Positions 1 to 11,171 of a stretch of 64,000 nucleotides of DNA are shown here, one piece after another. The notes beneath the pieces are model-generated. The model made no database searches, was not told the origin of the DNA, and was given only the letters and a program-made list of their open reading frames with translations. This DNA is from Psychrobacter celer (GTDB lineage Bacteria; Pseudomonadota; Gammaproteobacteria; Pseudomonadales; Moraxellaceae), in NCBI RefSeq assembly GCF_016107555.1, contig NZ_JABASU010000003.1:62001-126000 (forward strand), in the 5' to 3' direction. Numbering within the stretch: the stretch's first letter is position 1; each line of letters opens with the position of its first letter. Position numbers and translations under genes: made by a program.

Positions 1-178
1 AGCTGAAAAAAAAGGGAGGCAACTGGCATAAAATATCCTCAAAACAAACAAATTTGCAAAAATAATAATTTTGATTAAAGGCTAGCTTAAGCGCTATTTG
101 TTACTCGCTTATACGCGGCTGTTAGCTTCTTATAAGTGCCTTGTAACCGGTACTCCGCACCCCGATTTTGCACAGACC

Positions 179-2077
179 CTAATACAGTTGTATGCGGTCG
201 CTGATATTATGCTGACCAAATGAAAAGCGCTTCTGCAAGTCGGCAAGCAAAGCCTCGACTTTGGCGTTATCGCCCAGACCTTGATAGGCACGTAGCAACA
301 ACGTGCCTGAGCGTAAGGTCGGAAAGACATCATAAGGCGTCTGTAGATAGTCGATGACTTGCTTATAGCGTTGGTTGGTCAAGGCGTTACTTGCCAATAT
401 GTTGAGCGCTTGCAAGTGCAGCTCGTTGTCGTAGCGCGGATCATCATAACGAATTCGGATGATGTCGGTCGCCAAGGCCAAGCCTTGCTCAGAGTTTGGC
501 TCATTGGCCAAGAGCAGCTGGGCGTAACTTAGCCGATAGGCCAGATTGCTCGGATCGAGCGCGCGCAGATGATTGAGCAAGGTGCGTTTGACGATATAGT
601 CGTTTTTATCATCGAGGAGCTGAGCGCGAGCAAACAATAGCCTCTCATTGTCAGGGTATTTACGCGCTGCCCGAGTCAACAGCCGCAGCGCTTCATCCGG
701 CTCGTTTTGTTGCCATAAAATATCGGCCTGCATGACATAAGTGTCAGGGGCAAAGACGCTAAATTGTTTGCGTAGTTTTTCTAAAGTAGCAATGGCGGCG
801 TCGACGTCGTCATTGAGCAATTCAAATGCGACCACTTTTCGACGTGCTTCTAATACTAAGTCTTCTTGCATCACGGCATTGAGATAGTATTTGGCTTTAT
901 CAAACTGCTGCTGGCGCTCAGCACTGATACCGAGATAGTAATAAGCTTGGTCAAGGTAAGCGGGGTTTTTGGCAAGCATATTGAGTAGATCATCCGCACT
1001 CGCATATTCTTCGATATCCAAGCTCACTAGCGCTGCTAGCAAGGTAATCTCCGCATCCTCACGAAAACGCTCGTGCGCTTGTAGTAATAATTGCCACGCC
1101 TCTTGGCTTTGTTTCAAGTCCAGTAAATAGCGAATCTCGTACAGGTATAGACTCTTGCTATCAGGGTTGCGCAGGCGCGCTTGGCTAAGGTAATTGGCCA
1201 CGGTTTCGGCGGTGACGATTTTGCGCAAGATGTCAGCCTTTAGGGTGATAAAAGGCACATAATCAGGCTGGCGCTCTAGCGCGCGGTTAATATGCACGAT
1301 AGCGATTTCGGGCTCATTAAATTGATAGAGCAGGCCTGCCTTTAGTACCGATAATGACGCATTTTGCGTGCTATCGAGCGGCTGAAGCGCAGCGAGTAGA
1401 TCGCGTTTGTCAGCATCGGTATTGGGATAGATACCGATTAATATCTCGCTTAAGTCGGCGCGTGGATCGTAGCGTAAGATGCGGTTTAGTGTCTCGCCTG
1501 CCAAGACGTAATCGTGTGCGCGCAGTGCCAAATGCGCGACATAAAACCAAGCAGGCACGTGATCGGGGTTTTGCTCTTGCCACGTTTTGGCAAACTGTAA
1601 CGAGTCGCCCACACTCTCGTTTTGTAAAGACAAACTCAGCGCCCGCTCAAAGACAGCGGTGGCATCTTTTTTGAATGACTGCTGTTTATAGATGGCGACG
1701 GCGCGTTGTTTGTCATCGCGATCAGCGGCAAACTCCGCTGCCAAAAGCGCGTACAAACTTGGCTCGTTTAGCTCAGGCTGCCAGATACTAGCAGGAGCCA
1801 AGCGCTGCACATCGACAGTCTCAGGCAGTCTTTCGCCGGCGCTGGATGTCGCTGCGCTCGTAAGCGAGCTGGCGCTGTTTTGCTGGTTTTCTGCCTTTGC
1901 TGGGATATCGATAGCACTGGCGTGCACAGGGGCAGATAGGCACAGACAAACAGCCAACGGTAGCGTTAGCCGATAGCGTTGGTACAAGCGCTCTATAATG
2001 AGGTTTAATAAAGCGCGTAGGCTCAATCGCTCATCAAGTGCTGGCGGTGACCGAAATAATGACCCAAAAAAAATCAT
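179..2077 (-). CDS. TPR-repeat protein, probably exported
   Basis: A 632-residue protein rich in 34-residue helical repeats of tetratricopeptide type, seen from about residue 90 to the C-terminus (for example the ALERQPDYVPFITLKADIL and AARKYPDNERLLFARAQLL patterns). TPR proteins act as interaction scaffolds. The N-terminus has a hydrophobic stretch ending in VHASA, which looks like a signal peptide, so the protein is probably periplasmic or outer-membrane associated. The ATG at 2077 leaves about 30 residues before that stretch; an in-frame TTG at 1987 would give a standard signal peptide, and neither start has a clear ribosome binding site. In pseudomonads a TPR gene also lies divergent from hemA and upstream of lolB, so lolB may lie just left of the window. 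The exact partner is unknown. Confidence 0.85.
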   Translation of the reverse strand: MIFFGSLFRSPPALDERLSLRALLNLIIERLYQRYRLTLPLAVCLCLSAPVHASAIDIPAKAENQQNSASSLTSAATSSAGERLPETVDVQRLAPASIWQPELNEPSLYALLAAEFAADRDDKQRAVAIYKQQSFKKDATAVFERALSLSLQNESVGDSLQFAKTWQEQNPDHVPAWFYVAHLALRAHDYVLAGETLNRILRYDPRADLSEILIGIYPNTDADKRDLLAALQPLDSTQNASLSVLKAGLLYQFNEPEIAIVHINRALERQPDYVPFITLKADILRKIVTAETVANYLSQARLRNPDSKSLYLYEIRYLLDLKQSQEAWQLLLQAHERFREDAEITLLAALVSLDIEEYASADDLLNMLAKNPAYLDQAYYYLGISAERQQQFDKAKYYLNAVMQEDLVLEARRKVVAFELLNDDVDAAIATLEKLRKQFSVFAPDTYVMQADILWQQNEPDEALRLLTRAARKYPDNERLLFARAQLLDDKNDYIVKRTLLNHLRALDPSNLAYRLSYAQLLLANEPNSEQGLALATDIIRIRYDDPRYDNELHLQALNILASNALTNQRYKQVIDYLQTPYDVFPTLRSGTLLLRAYQGLGDNAKVEALLADLQKRFSFGQHNISDRIQLY

Positions 2078-2394
2078 AAATAGCTGTGTTCGCCCGATAG
2101 TGACTGCCTAATCCATAGGTAGCGTTTAATAAGGGGTGGTTCGTCAGGTTAAGGTGCGTTTTCAATGGTAATGGCTGAGATAAAAACTTAGGGTAACACT
2201 CAGATGAAAGCGCCTGTCAAACATTATAAGAGTAGAATGACAAGATAAACAATAGCAGCCGTGTTACTCAACTAGCGCACAAGCACAGATGCAGGGCGTC
2301 ATGTAATAATACCAGTCATAAAAGTCGCCTAGGTAGTTGATTTGTTGGGCAAGTGCCCAGATACAAGCAAATACTCATCCGCAGTGGGTGAGTG

Positions 2395-2423
2395 TTAATT
2401 AACGCTGGTAATAATGATATAAT
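2395..2423 (+). promoter_or_regulatory. candidate hemA promoter (extended -10)
   Basis: A TATAAT at 2418-2423 is preceded by TGA, giving an extended -10 element. The region 17 bases further upstream (TTAATT) is only a poor -35, as is common for extended -10 promoters. A start near 2430 would give a leader of about 210 bases that includes a short repeat element. Predicted by eye only. Confidence 0.5.
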
Positions 2424-2489
2424 GGGCGATTTTAAGCTCTTCCTTTTAGCGCTGTCGTCGCAAACGGTATTTTTTGTTTATATATTACA

Positions 2490-2566
2490 TATAGTAAGTT
2501 TAGGATAAAACTGAGACAGTTCCGTGTTGAAATACAATGTATCTGTTTTATTTAGAGTCGACTATA
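2490..2566 (+). repeat. MITE-like family B, short copy (77 bp)
   Basis: The left end TATAGTAAGTTTAGGATAAA and the right end, which reads inward on the other strand as TATAGTCGACTCTAAATAAA, are imperfect inverted repeats. They match the ends of the copies at 30332-30481, 42769-42915 and 56502-56644. This copy lacks the central core of about 70 bp found in the long copies. It lies between the hemA promoter and start codon, so it would be transcribed and could fold in the hemA leader. Confidence 0.7.
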
Positions 2567-2641
2567 TAAGAATTGGTTTATATAAACAATCAAAACACCG
2601 TATGGCTGACAGGTGAGCGTCATGTTTATGGTCTATCAATA

Positions 2642-3997
2642 ATGAGATTAGTGGTCATTGGGGTCAATCACAAAACCGCACCAGTCGCTCTACGAGAGCG
2701 CTTGGCGCTTGTTGGTGACGATGTGAATGTCGCACTCGAGCAGTTAGAGGTCTTTACCGATGGCAGCGTGATCGTCTCGACCTGTAACCGTACCGAGATT
2801 TATGCATTGGTACCGCAGCCTGTAGAAAGCGAGCCTGCCCAGTCTGCAACCAACGCCGCCACGACCACCAGCACCACTCTATCGGCCGCCGCCATCAGCG
2901 CTCATATTATCAAGATAAAAACGTGGCTGGCTGAGTTTAAGCAGCTGCCACTGGCCGAGATTGAGCCTCATCTATACGTGCACCGTGATACCCATGCTCT
3001 GACGCATTGGCTGCGAGTGGCCGCAGGTTTGGACTCGATGATCTTGGGTGAGCCGCAAATTCTTGGTCAAATCAAGCGCGCCGTTCATTTGGCACAAGAC
3101 CAAAAAGCCTTGAGTAATCAGCTCGGCTGGATTGTCGATCAAGTCTTTGCCGCGGCCAAACGCGTGCGAAATGAGACCAAAGTAGGCGCGCAAGCGGTAT
3201 CGCTTAGCTTTGCTGCGGCCAAACTGGTCACGCAGATATTTGATGATTTGCCCAGTCGGACGCTATTGGTCGTTGCCGCAGGAGAGATGAACCGCTTGGT
3301 GGCGACGCATATCGCAGGGCTGGGTGTGGGGCGAGTGATTATCTGTAATCGCAATCCTGAGCGCGCCGAAGCCTTGGCGGCCGAATTGCGTCATCCCAAT
3401 CGCCGCGTCGAGGTCAGAGCACTCGCGGAGCTGTCGCAAGTGCTGGGCGAGGCCGATATTGTCAGTAGCTGTAGTGGCAGTATGGATGTTCTCATTGATA
3501 AAACCATGACGCTACAGGCACTCAAGCGCCGTCGTTATCAGCCGATGCTGATGATCGACTTGGCAGTACCGCGCGACATCGACTCGACCATTAGCCGTAT
3601 CGATGATGTATATCTGTACTCGGTCGATGATTTGCAGCATGTGATCGCAGGCAATATCGAGCAGCGCAGGCAGGCGGCTGTCGATGCCGAGTTGCTGGTC
3701 AGTCAGCTGGTCGTTGAGATAGATCGCCGTTTTCAGGTCCGTCAAGTTGGCAAAGACATCCAGCAGTATCGTACCCGTACTCATGATCAGGTGGACAAGC
3801 TGCTACAGGCTTCTATTGCAAAGCTACAGCAAGACAATGCCGATCCCGAAGATATCCTCACCGAGCTGTCACGTCGCCTTACCCAAACGCTGACCCACGC
3901 ACCATCCAAGCTCATGCGCAAAGCCGCCCGCCAAGGCGACAGTGAGCTGCTAGATTTTGTGGTCTCTGGACTCCAAGACGCCCACCGCCGCCGCTAA
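2642..3997 (+). CDS. hemA: glutamyl-tRNA reductase
   Basis: Reduces glutamyl-tRNA(Glu) to glutamate-1-semialdehyde with NADPH, the first committed step of C5-pathway tetrapyrrole synthesis in the cytoplasm. The N-terminal GVNHKTAPV motif and catalytic cysteine in STCNRTE (Cys48) are present, followed by GLDSMILGEPQILGQ, a Rossmann NADPH domain and the C-terminal dimerisation helices. I place the start at the ATG giving MRLVVIGVNHKTA, because the reading frame open further upstream adds 23 residues unlike the family. An insertion rich in Ala, Thr and Ser of about 30 residues (about 64-92) lies in the catalytic domain and makes the protein 451 residues, against about 420 usually. The gene is divergent from the TPR gene and has a long leader. 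Confidence 0.97.
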   Translation: MRLVVIGVNHKTAPVALRERLALVGDDVNVALEQLEVFTDGSVIVSTCNRTEIYALVPQPVESEPAQSATNAATTTSTTLSAAAISAHIIKIKTWLAEFKQLPLAEIEPHLYVHRDTHALTHWLRVAAGLDSMILGEPQILGQIKRAVHLAQDQKALSNQLGWIVDQVFAAAKRVRNETKVGAQAVSLSFAAAKLVTQIFDDLPSRTLLVVAAGEMNRLVATHIAGLGVGRVIICNRNPERAEALAAELRHPNRRVEVRALAELSQVLGEADIVSSCSGSMDVLIDKTMTLQALKRRRYQPMLMIDLAVPRDIDSTISRIDDVYLYSVDDLQHVIAGNIEQRRQAAVDAELLVSQLVVEIDRRFQVRQVGKDIQQYRTRTHDQVDKLLQASIAKLQQDNADPEDILTELSRRLTQTLTHAPSKLMRKAARQGDSELLDFVVSGLQDAHRRR

Positions 3998-4121
3998 ATG
4001 TCTTACTCGCCCGTTCACTAAACACGGGTTGGTTTTTTGGTAGATTACCCCCTATAATCAATGGGGCGAAAAACACAGGTTATACCCATCCAAAAATCCG
4101 ACAACGAGCAAGGAGCATCCC

Positions 4122-5264
4122 ATGACTGCCTTACGTCAAGATATTGATCCAAACGGCTTACTAGAATACTCCGTGGTTTATACTGACCGCGCCCTAAACC
4201 ATATGTCAGAAGTCTTTCAGCAAGTGATGAATGACTTATCGAGCGACCTAAAATCTGTCTATAACGCTAACGCCGTCGCTATTGTTCCGGGATCGGGTAG
4301 TTATGGCATGGAAGCGGTAGCCAATCAGCTGGCCAAAGATCAAGACTGCTTGATCATTCGTAACGGTATGTTTAGTTATCGCTGGACGCAAATTTTAGAC
4401 AAAGGTAATCTTGCCAAATCCTCTACGGTATTAAACGCCCAGCGCGAAGACGGCGATACGCCAAAGCCGTTTGCTCCTGTCGCGATCGAAGATGCAGTCG
4501 CTAAAATTAAAGAGACCAAGCCTGCCATGGTGTTTGCCCCGCATGTTGAAACCTCAGCCGGTATGATTTTGCCTAATGACTATATCAAAGCTTTGAGCGA
4601 GGCCACTCATAGCGTTGGCGGCTTATTGGTCATTGACTGTATCGCCTCAGGTTGTGTCTGGCTCGATATGAAAGCGCTTGGTATCGACGTGTTGATCAGT
4701 GCGCCGCAAAAAGGCTGGAGTAGTACGCCTTGCGCCGGGCTTGTGATGATGAGCGATGCGGCCGTCCAGCGCGTAGAAAACACAGAATCTAATAGCTTTA
4801 GTCTGGACTTAAAGAAGTGGTTAGAGATTATGCGCGCTTATGAGAATGGTGGTCACGCTTATCATGCGACAATGCCAACCGATAGCTTGCGCCAGTTCCG
4901 CGATACCATTACAGAGTCTAAAAAGATCGGTTTTGATAAACTATGTGATGCGCAGTGGCAGCTAGGTAACCGTGTCCGCGAAGTACTACAAGCTAAAGGC
5001 ATCGAGAGTGTCGCAGCAGAAGGCTTCAAAGCACCAGGCGTGGTGGTATGCTACACCGACCGTGATGATATGCATAAAGGTGGCGCTTTCGCCGAAGCTG
5101 GCGTACAGATTGCCGCTGGCGTGCCTTTGAAGGTAGGCGAGCCTGATAGCTTCAAAACGTTCCGCGTAGGACTATTTGGTCTCGATAAGTTAACCGATAT
5201 CGACGGTGCGGTTCAGCGTTTTGAAAGCGCTCTTGAGCAAGTATTAGCAGAGCAGTCTGCTTAA
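4122..5264 (+). CDS. class V aminotransferase (alanine-glyoxylate/serine-pyruvate type)
   Basis: A 380-residue PLP enzyme of the class V aminotransferase fold. The phosphate-binding GSGSYGMEAV segment is near residue 60, an aspartate precedes the cofactor lysine region (LLVIDCIAS, about 170) and the likely PLP lysine is in SAPQKGWSS (about 195). The family transfers amino groups between small substrates such as alanine, serine and glyoxylate; the exact pair cannot be read from sequence. The start has a good AAGGAG site seven bases upstream. It is followed by a terminator and is probably monocistronic. Confidence 0.85.
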   Translation: MTALRQDIDPNGLLEYSVVYTDRALNHMSEVFQQVMNDLSSDLKSVYNANAVAIVPGSGSYGMEAVANQLAKDQDCLIIRNGMFSYRWTQILDKGNLAKSSTVLNAQREDGDTPKPFAPVAIEDAVAKIKETKPAMVFAPHVETSAGMILPNDYIKALSEATHSVGGLLVIDCIASGCVWLDMKALGIDVLISAPQKGWSSTPCAGLVMMSDAAVQRVENTESNSFSLDLKKWLEIMRAYENGGHAYHATMPTDSLRQFRDTITESKKIGFDKLCDAQWQLGNRVREVLQAKGIESVAAEGFKAPGVVVCYTDRDDMHKGGAFAEAGVQIAAGVPLKVGEPDSFKTFRVGLFGLDKLTDIDGAVQRFESALEQVLAEQSA

Positions 5265-5332
5265 TAGCTACTTTGGCGCTTACAGGCTTCATATTGGAGA
5301 ATATAACCGTCAATAACCCAAGCATTTAAAAG

Positions 5333-5369
5333 TACTGAGCCTGTTAATGCAGTCGCTCAGTATTTTTTT
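5333..5369 (+). terminator. rho-independent terminator of the aminotransferase gene
   Basis: An 8-bp perfect stem TACTGAGC/GCTCAGTA with a 14-base loop is followed by a run of seven T. Confidence 0.8.
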
Positions 5370-5436
5370 AGCTATTTATTATATTTTAATATATAATGTT
5401 TTTATATAAAACAACTTAGCTTTTGGATCTCTCATT

Positions 5437-5874
5437 ATGGGTATACAAATAGATTGGCAAGTTTTTACGCCTATTTCATTGGTAGGCGGCCTCATATTAG
5501 GCGTAGCGACGGTTATCTTACTCTTAGGTATTGGCCGTATAGCCGGTATCAGCGGTATTACTTCAAGCCTGCTACAGCCAAAGCGAGTCGAGATGTGGCA
5601 AGTACTGTTTATTGTAGGCTTAATCCTCTCGCCTTTACTCTATAGTGTGTTCAGACCGCTACCTGATATAGAGGTTACGACCTCTTTACCGCTGCTGATT
5701 GCAGCAGGGTTGTTAGTCGGCTTTGGTACGCGCTTAGGCTCAGGTTGCACGAGTGGTCACGGCATCTGCGGTAATGCGCGCTTGTCGCCGCGCTCAATGG
5801 TAGCCACAGCGACTTTTATGGCGTTTGGCATCATCACCGTGTTTATCGGCCGGCAAGTATTGGGCTTGATTTAA
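5437..5874 (+). CDS. YeeE/YedE family membrane protein, first half
   Basis: A 145-residue integral membrane protein with about four hydrophobic helices and the family hallmark [18 protein letters not shown] (about residues 95-112), whose cysteines are thought to handle reduced sulfur such as thiosulfate. It matches one half of a full-length YeeE/YedE protein, and the second half is encoded 56 bases downstream as a separate gene. Such split pairs (PmpA/PmpB style) are known in proteobacteria. The transported substrate is inferred from the family only. Confidence 0.85.
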   Translation: MGIQIDWQVFTPISLVGGLILGVATVILLLGIGRIAGISGITSSLLQPKRVEMWQVLFIVGLILSPLLYSVFRPLPDIEVTTSLPLLIAAGLLVGFGTRLGSGCTSGHGICGNARLSPRSMVATATFMAFGIITVFIGRQVLGLI

Positions 5875-5930
5875 ATGGTTGTTATGGCTAGAGGTTTTGA
5901 GAAAAAGAAAATAAATAGTGAGAATGAACT

Positions 5931-6350
5931 ATGCTAAAAAATATCATCGGCTTACTAACAGGACTGCTGTTTGGCTTAGGACTGTTGATATCGGGTATGA
6001 CCGATCCGGTTAAGGTGCAAGGGTTTTTGGACGTCTTTGGCGCGTGGGATATCTCACTGGCCTTAGTGATGGGCGGCGGCCTTGCTGTCGCTATCGTTGG
6101 GGTGCAATGGGCTCGGCGGCAGCGAAAGAGCTGGGTAGGCGATGAGATTGAGATGCCGACCAAAACGAAGGTTACTAGCAAGCTTGTCATCGGCGCGATG
6201 CTGTTTGGTATCGGTTGGGGCCTTGTCGGTATCTGCCCTGGGCCCGGTGTCGTACTATTAGGCACGGGCCAATGGCAGGCTTATGTGTTTGTTCCTGCGA
6301 TGCTAGTTGGGATGCTGGTATTTCAGTGGCTTGAGCCAAAGATGAATTGA
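5931..6350 (+). CDS. YeeE/YedE family membrane protein, second half
   Basis: A 139-residue membrane protein with about four hydrophobic helices. It carries the motifs GLLISGMTDPVKVQGFLD (about 18-35) and GWGLVGICPGPGVV (about 95-108), typical of the second YeeE/YedE repeat with its conserved cysteine. It is co-oriented with and close to the gene for the first half, so both are probably one operon and form one sulfur-compound channel. The shared transcript would end at a hairpin that is now split by a repeat element just downstream. Confidence 0.85.
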   Translation: MLKNIIGLLTGLLFGLGLLISGMTDPVKVQGFLDVFGAWDISLALVMGGGLAVAIVGVQWARRQRKSWVGDEIEMPTKTKVTSKLVIGAMLFGIGWGLVGICPGPGVVLLGTGQWQAYVFVPAMLVGMLVFQWLEPKMN

Positions 6351-6386
6351 TAGTTGCGCTTGGTAATATCGCAATCTGTTGATAGT

Positions 6387-6595
6387 AAAAAGCTCAGCCT
6401 AAGACAATTAGGGCGTGTCCCTAATTCAAGCGTTTATGACTAAATGGGTTAAAAATGGCTAAATCTTTGGCAAACGGTGTCAAATAGCTTGTCAATATCT
6501 TGATATTACCTGCGCTATTCTCCTTGTTTGCCTTCGATTTATCTCATTTTTATCACCATTTTTAAAATAGGGACACGCCCTGGGCTGAGCTTTAT
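6387..6595. terminator. terminator hairpin split by a repeat insertion
   Basis: The arms GCTCAGCC (6392-6399, preceded by five A) and GGCTGAGC (6583-6590, followed by three T) are perfect complements and would form a bidirectional terminator for the two convergent genes. They are now about 183 bases apart because a 172-bp repeat lies in what would be the loop. The arms can still pair in RNA, so termination may or may not survive. Confidence 0.6.
6410..6581 (+). repeat. MITE-like family A, copy 1 (172 bp)
   Basis: Bounded by perfect 14-bp inverted repeats AGGGCGTGTCCCTA and TAGGGACACGCCCT. It is nearly identical to 13871-14042 and matches 48088-48259 in inverse orientation. It has no open reading frame of note, as expected for a non-autonomous miniature transposable element. 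Confidence 0.85.
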
Positions 6596-6643
6596 TATTT
6601 AGTGTTAATAAATACTTAGCATCAATAAGTATTCTGCATAGCG

Positions 6644-8308
6644 CTACTCGGAGCTAGCGGTGACTTTTGGTGTCTCATGGGCTAATGACTTGGCCGCTTG
6701 ACGTAGCTCAAACTTTTGTATTTTACCGGTACTGGTCTTCGGAACTTCGGCAAAGATAATGTACTTGGGCACTTTAAAGCCTGCTAAATGCTGCTTGCAG
6801 TGTGCCATGACAGTGTCGCGCTGTAAGGTGCTACCCTCGTGAATCTCAATAAAGGCAACAGGTACTTCGCCCCACTTGTCGTGAGGGGCGGCAACGATAG
6901 CGCAGCTTTGCACGGCAGGTAGTTTGTATAAGACGTTTTCGACCTCGATACTTGAGATATTCTCGCCGCCTGAGATGATGATGTCTTTTAGCCTATCCAT
7001 AATTTTGATATAGCCGTCAGGGTATTTGACCCCCAAGTCACCGGTGCGAAACCAGCCATCTTTTAGCGCTTCATCAGTGGCTTTACGGCTTTTTAGATAG
7101 CCTTTCATTACCATGTTACCGCGCAGCGCCAGCTCGCCCATCTCCTCGCCATTGGCTTCAACCGGATCCGTCGTGCCTTGTTTAAAGACCTCAAAGCCTG
7201 TCATTAAGTGTGAAACCACGCCTTGACGTGACTTTTTTTGCGCGCGTTCAGCGACGTCCATGTCTTGCCATTCGGGCTGCTCAGCGCAGACGGTGACGGG
7301 TCCATAGACTTCGGTCAAGCCATAAACATGGGTGATATCAAAATCCATCGCCTCCATTGCTGTCAGCATCGTCTCTGATGGCGGCGCGCCAGCGACCCAG
7401 CCTTTTACCTTATGATCAATCGCGTCTTTGTACTCTTGTTTACCGCCCGCTATCATATTATGCACCACAGGCGCCGCGCAGTAATGAGTGACCTTGTGCT
7501 TAGCGATTAATTGTAAAATCAGCTCGGCATCAATCTGGCGTAAGCAGACATTGACGCCTGCGCGCTCGGCGATCGTCCACGGGAAGCACCAGCCATTACA
7601 ATGAAATAGTGGCAGCGTCCACAAGTAGGTCGGATGCTTAGGCATATCCCAATCTAAGATATTAGATAGTGCGTTTAGCGTCGCGCCGCGATGATGGTAG
7701 ACCACGCCCTTTGGCTTACCAGTCGTGCCAGAAGTATAGTTGAGCGCGATAGCTTCCCATTCATCCTCAGGTTTTTCCCAATTATCCAAATCATCTGAGC
7801 TGGCAATCAATTCCTCGTAAGTCATTTTACCAAAATCTTCTACCTCAATGGCTGCATCTGTCGCATGAATGACGATCAGATTAGGAAAAGTCTCGTCGAT
7901 AATCTCCGCCAAATCCGCAAACTCGCTATCCATAATCAGCACTTTGGCCTCAGAATGCTGCACGCAAAAGGTTAAGGCATTGATATCGAGCCGAGTATTC
8001 AACGTACAAAGCACACCGCCCGACATCGGTACCCCAAAAGCGGCCTCAACCATAGCAGGGGTATTAGGCAGCATGACGGCTACGGTGTCGTTTTTATCGA
8101 TACCCAGTTTGCGCAGGCCATCTGATAACTGACGGCAACGTTCAAAAGTTTTGCTCCAACTCTGGATGAGATTATTATGCTGAAGATCATCGTAGATAAT
8201 GGCGGCTTTGTCAGGGTAGACCTGCGCGCTACGAATAATAAAGTCGATAGGGGTAAGTGGTTGATAGTTAGCAGGATTCTTACCAAGGCCAGTATGGAAA
8301 TCAGTCAT
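6644..8308 (-). CDS. AMP-binding acyl-CoA synthetase (DmdB/AlkK-like)
   Basis: Activates a carboxylic acid to its acyl-AMP and then acyl-CoA in the cytoplasm. The 554-residue protein has the P-loop YTSGTTGKPKG (about 190-200), the family motif YGLTEVYGP (about 315), the hinge motif GWFRTGDLG (about 420) and the C-terminal catalytic lysine motif PKTSTGKIQK (about 525). The segment LPLFHCNGWCFPWT is typical of the subgroup holding medium-chain, aryl and methylthiopropionate ligases, so the substrate is uncertain. The neighbouring divergent fadH suggests fatty-acid use, by inference. Confidence 0.88.
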   Translation of the reverse strand: MTDFHTGLGKNPANYQPLTPIDFIIRSAQVYPDKAAIIYDDLQHNNLIQSWSKTFERCRQLSDGLRKLGIDKNDTVAVMLPNTPAMVEAAFGVPMSGGVLCTLNTRLDINALTFCVQHSEAKVLIMDSEFADLAEIIDETFPNLIVIHATDAAIEVEDFGKMTYEELIASSDDLDNWEKPEDEWEAIALNYTSGTTGKPKGVVYHHRGATLNALSNILDWDMPKHPTYLWTLPLFHCNGWCFPWTIAERAGVNVCLRQIDAELILQLIAKHKVTHYCAAPVVHNMIAGGKQEYKDAIDHKVKGWVAGAPPSETMLTAMEAMDFDITHVYGLTEVYGPVTVCAEQPEWQDMDVAERAQKKSRQGVVSHLMTGFEVFKQGTTDPVEANGEEMGELALRGNMVMKGYLKSRKATDEALKDGWFRTGDLGVKYPDGYIKIMDRLKDIIISGGENISSIEVENVLYKLPAVQSCAIVAAPHDKWGEVPVAFIEIHEGSTLQRDTVMAHCKQHLAGFKVPKYIIFAEVPKTSTGKIQKFELRQAAKSLAHETPKVTASSE

Positions 8309-10789
<2,481 letters not shown>

Positions 10790-10824
10790 AAGTTTAATTT
10801 TTGAATTAAAGTTTTAAATTGAAA

Positions 10825-10854
10825 GGACGGTAGGGGAGCAATTTCCTGCCGTCT
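10825..10854 (+). terminator. possible terminator hairpin after fadH
   Basis: GGACGGTAGGGGA and TTTCCTGCCGTC form a long imperfect stem with a short loop 36 bases after the stop codon. There is no T-run, so factor-independent termination is doubtful; it may instead protect the 3' end. Confidence 0.4.
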
Positions 10855-10871
10855 GCTTATATCTGCCTTGC

Positions 10872-10951
10872 TGATGGCGTGCGGACTACTCTGTCTAGTG
10901 ACGCTCCTGTTACCTCGATAGCGCCCCTAGCCAGAGTCCGCAGCACCATCA
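10872..10951. repeat. long imperfect inverted repeat (hairpin)
   Basis: The arms beginning TGATGG and ending CCATCA pair over about 30 positions (TGCGGACT, CTAG and CGCT blocks all matched) around a loop of about 14 bases. A second small stem GACAG/CTGTC follows at 10957-10976. It is noncoding and richer in GC than its surroundings. It could be a structured RNA, a terminator or a relic of a mobile element end. Confidence 0.55.
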
Positions 10952-11171
10952 TCTACGACAGGATACCGCGTCTGTCAGGGCTAGCGGTAAGATCTGTTTT
11001 CTTGCAAGTATTGGTCGTAGTTAATATTGTTTTCAAATGTCATAAGTAGCCTACACTCTAAACTCACCACTCAAAAATCCACCTCCCAAAATTTCACACC
11101 CATGCTAAATTAAACCCTATCAACGTTACGCAATCGCCCTCATCAACCACGCCATAAAAAAGGATTTTATA

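Noticed and set aside
1-178. The first 178 bases, checked for the start of lolB or another gene.
   Set aside because: No supported reading frame or RNA; only AT-rich noncoding sequence is seen.
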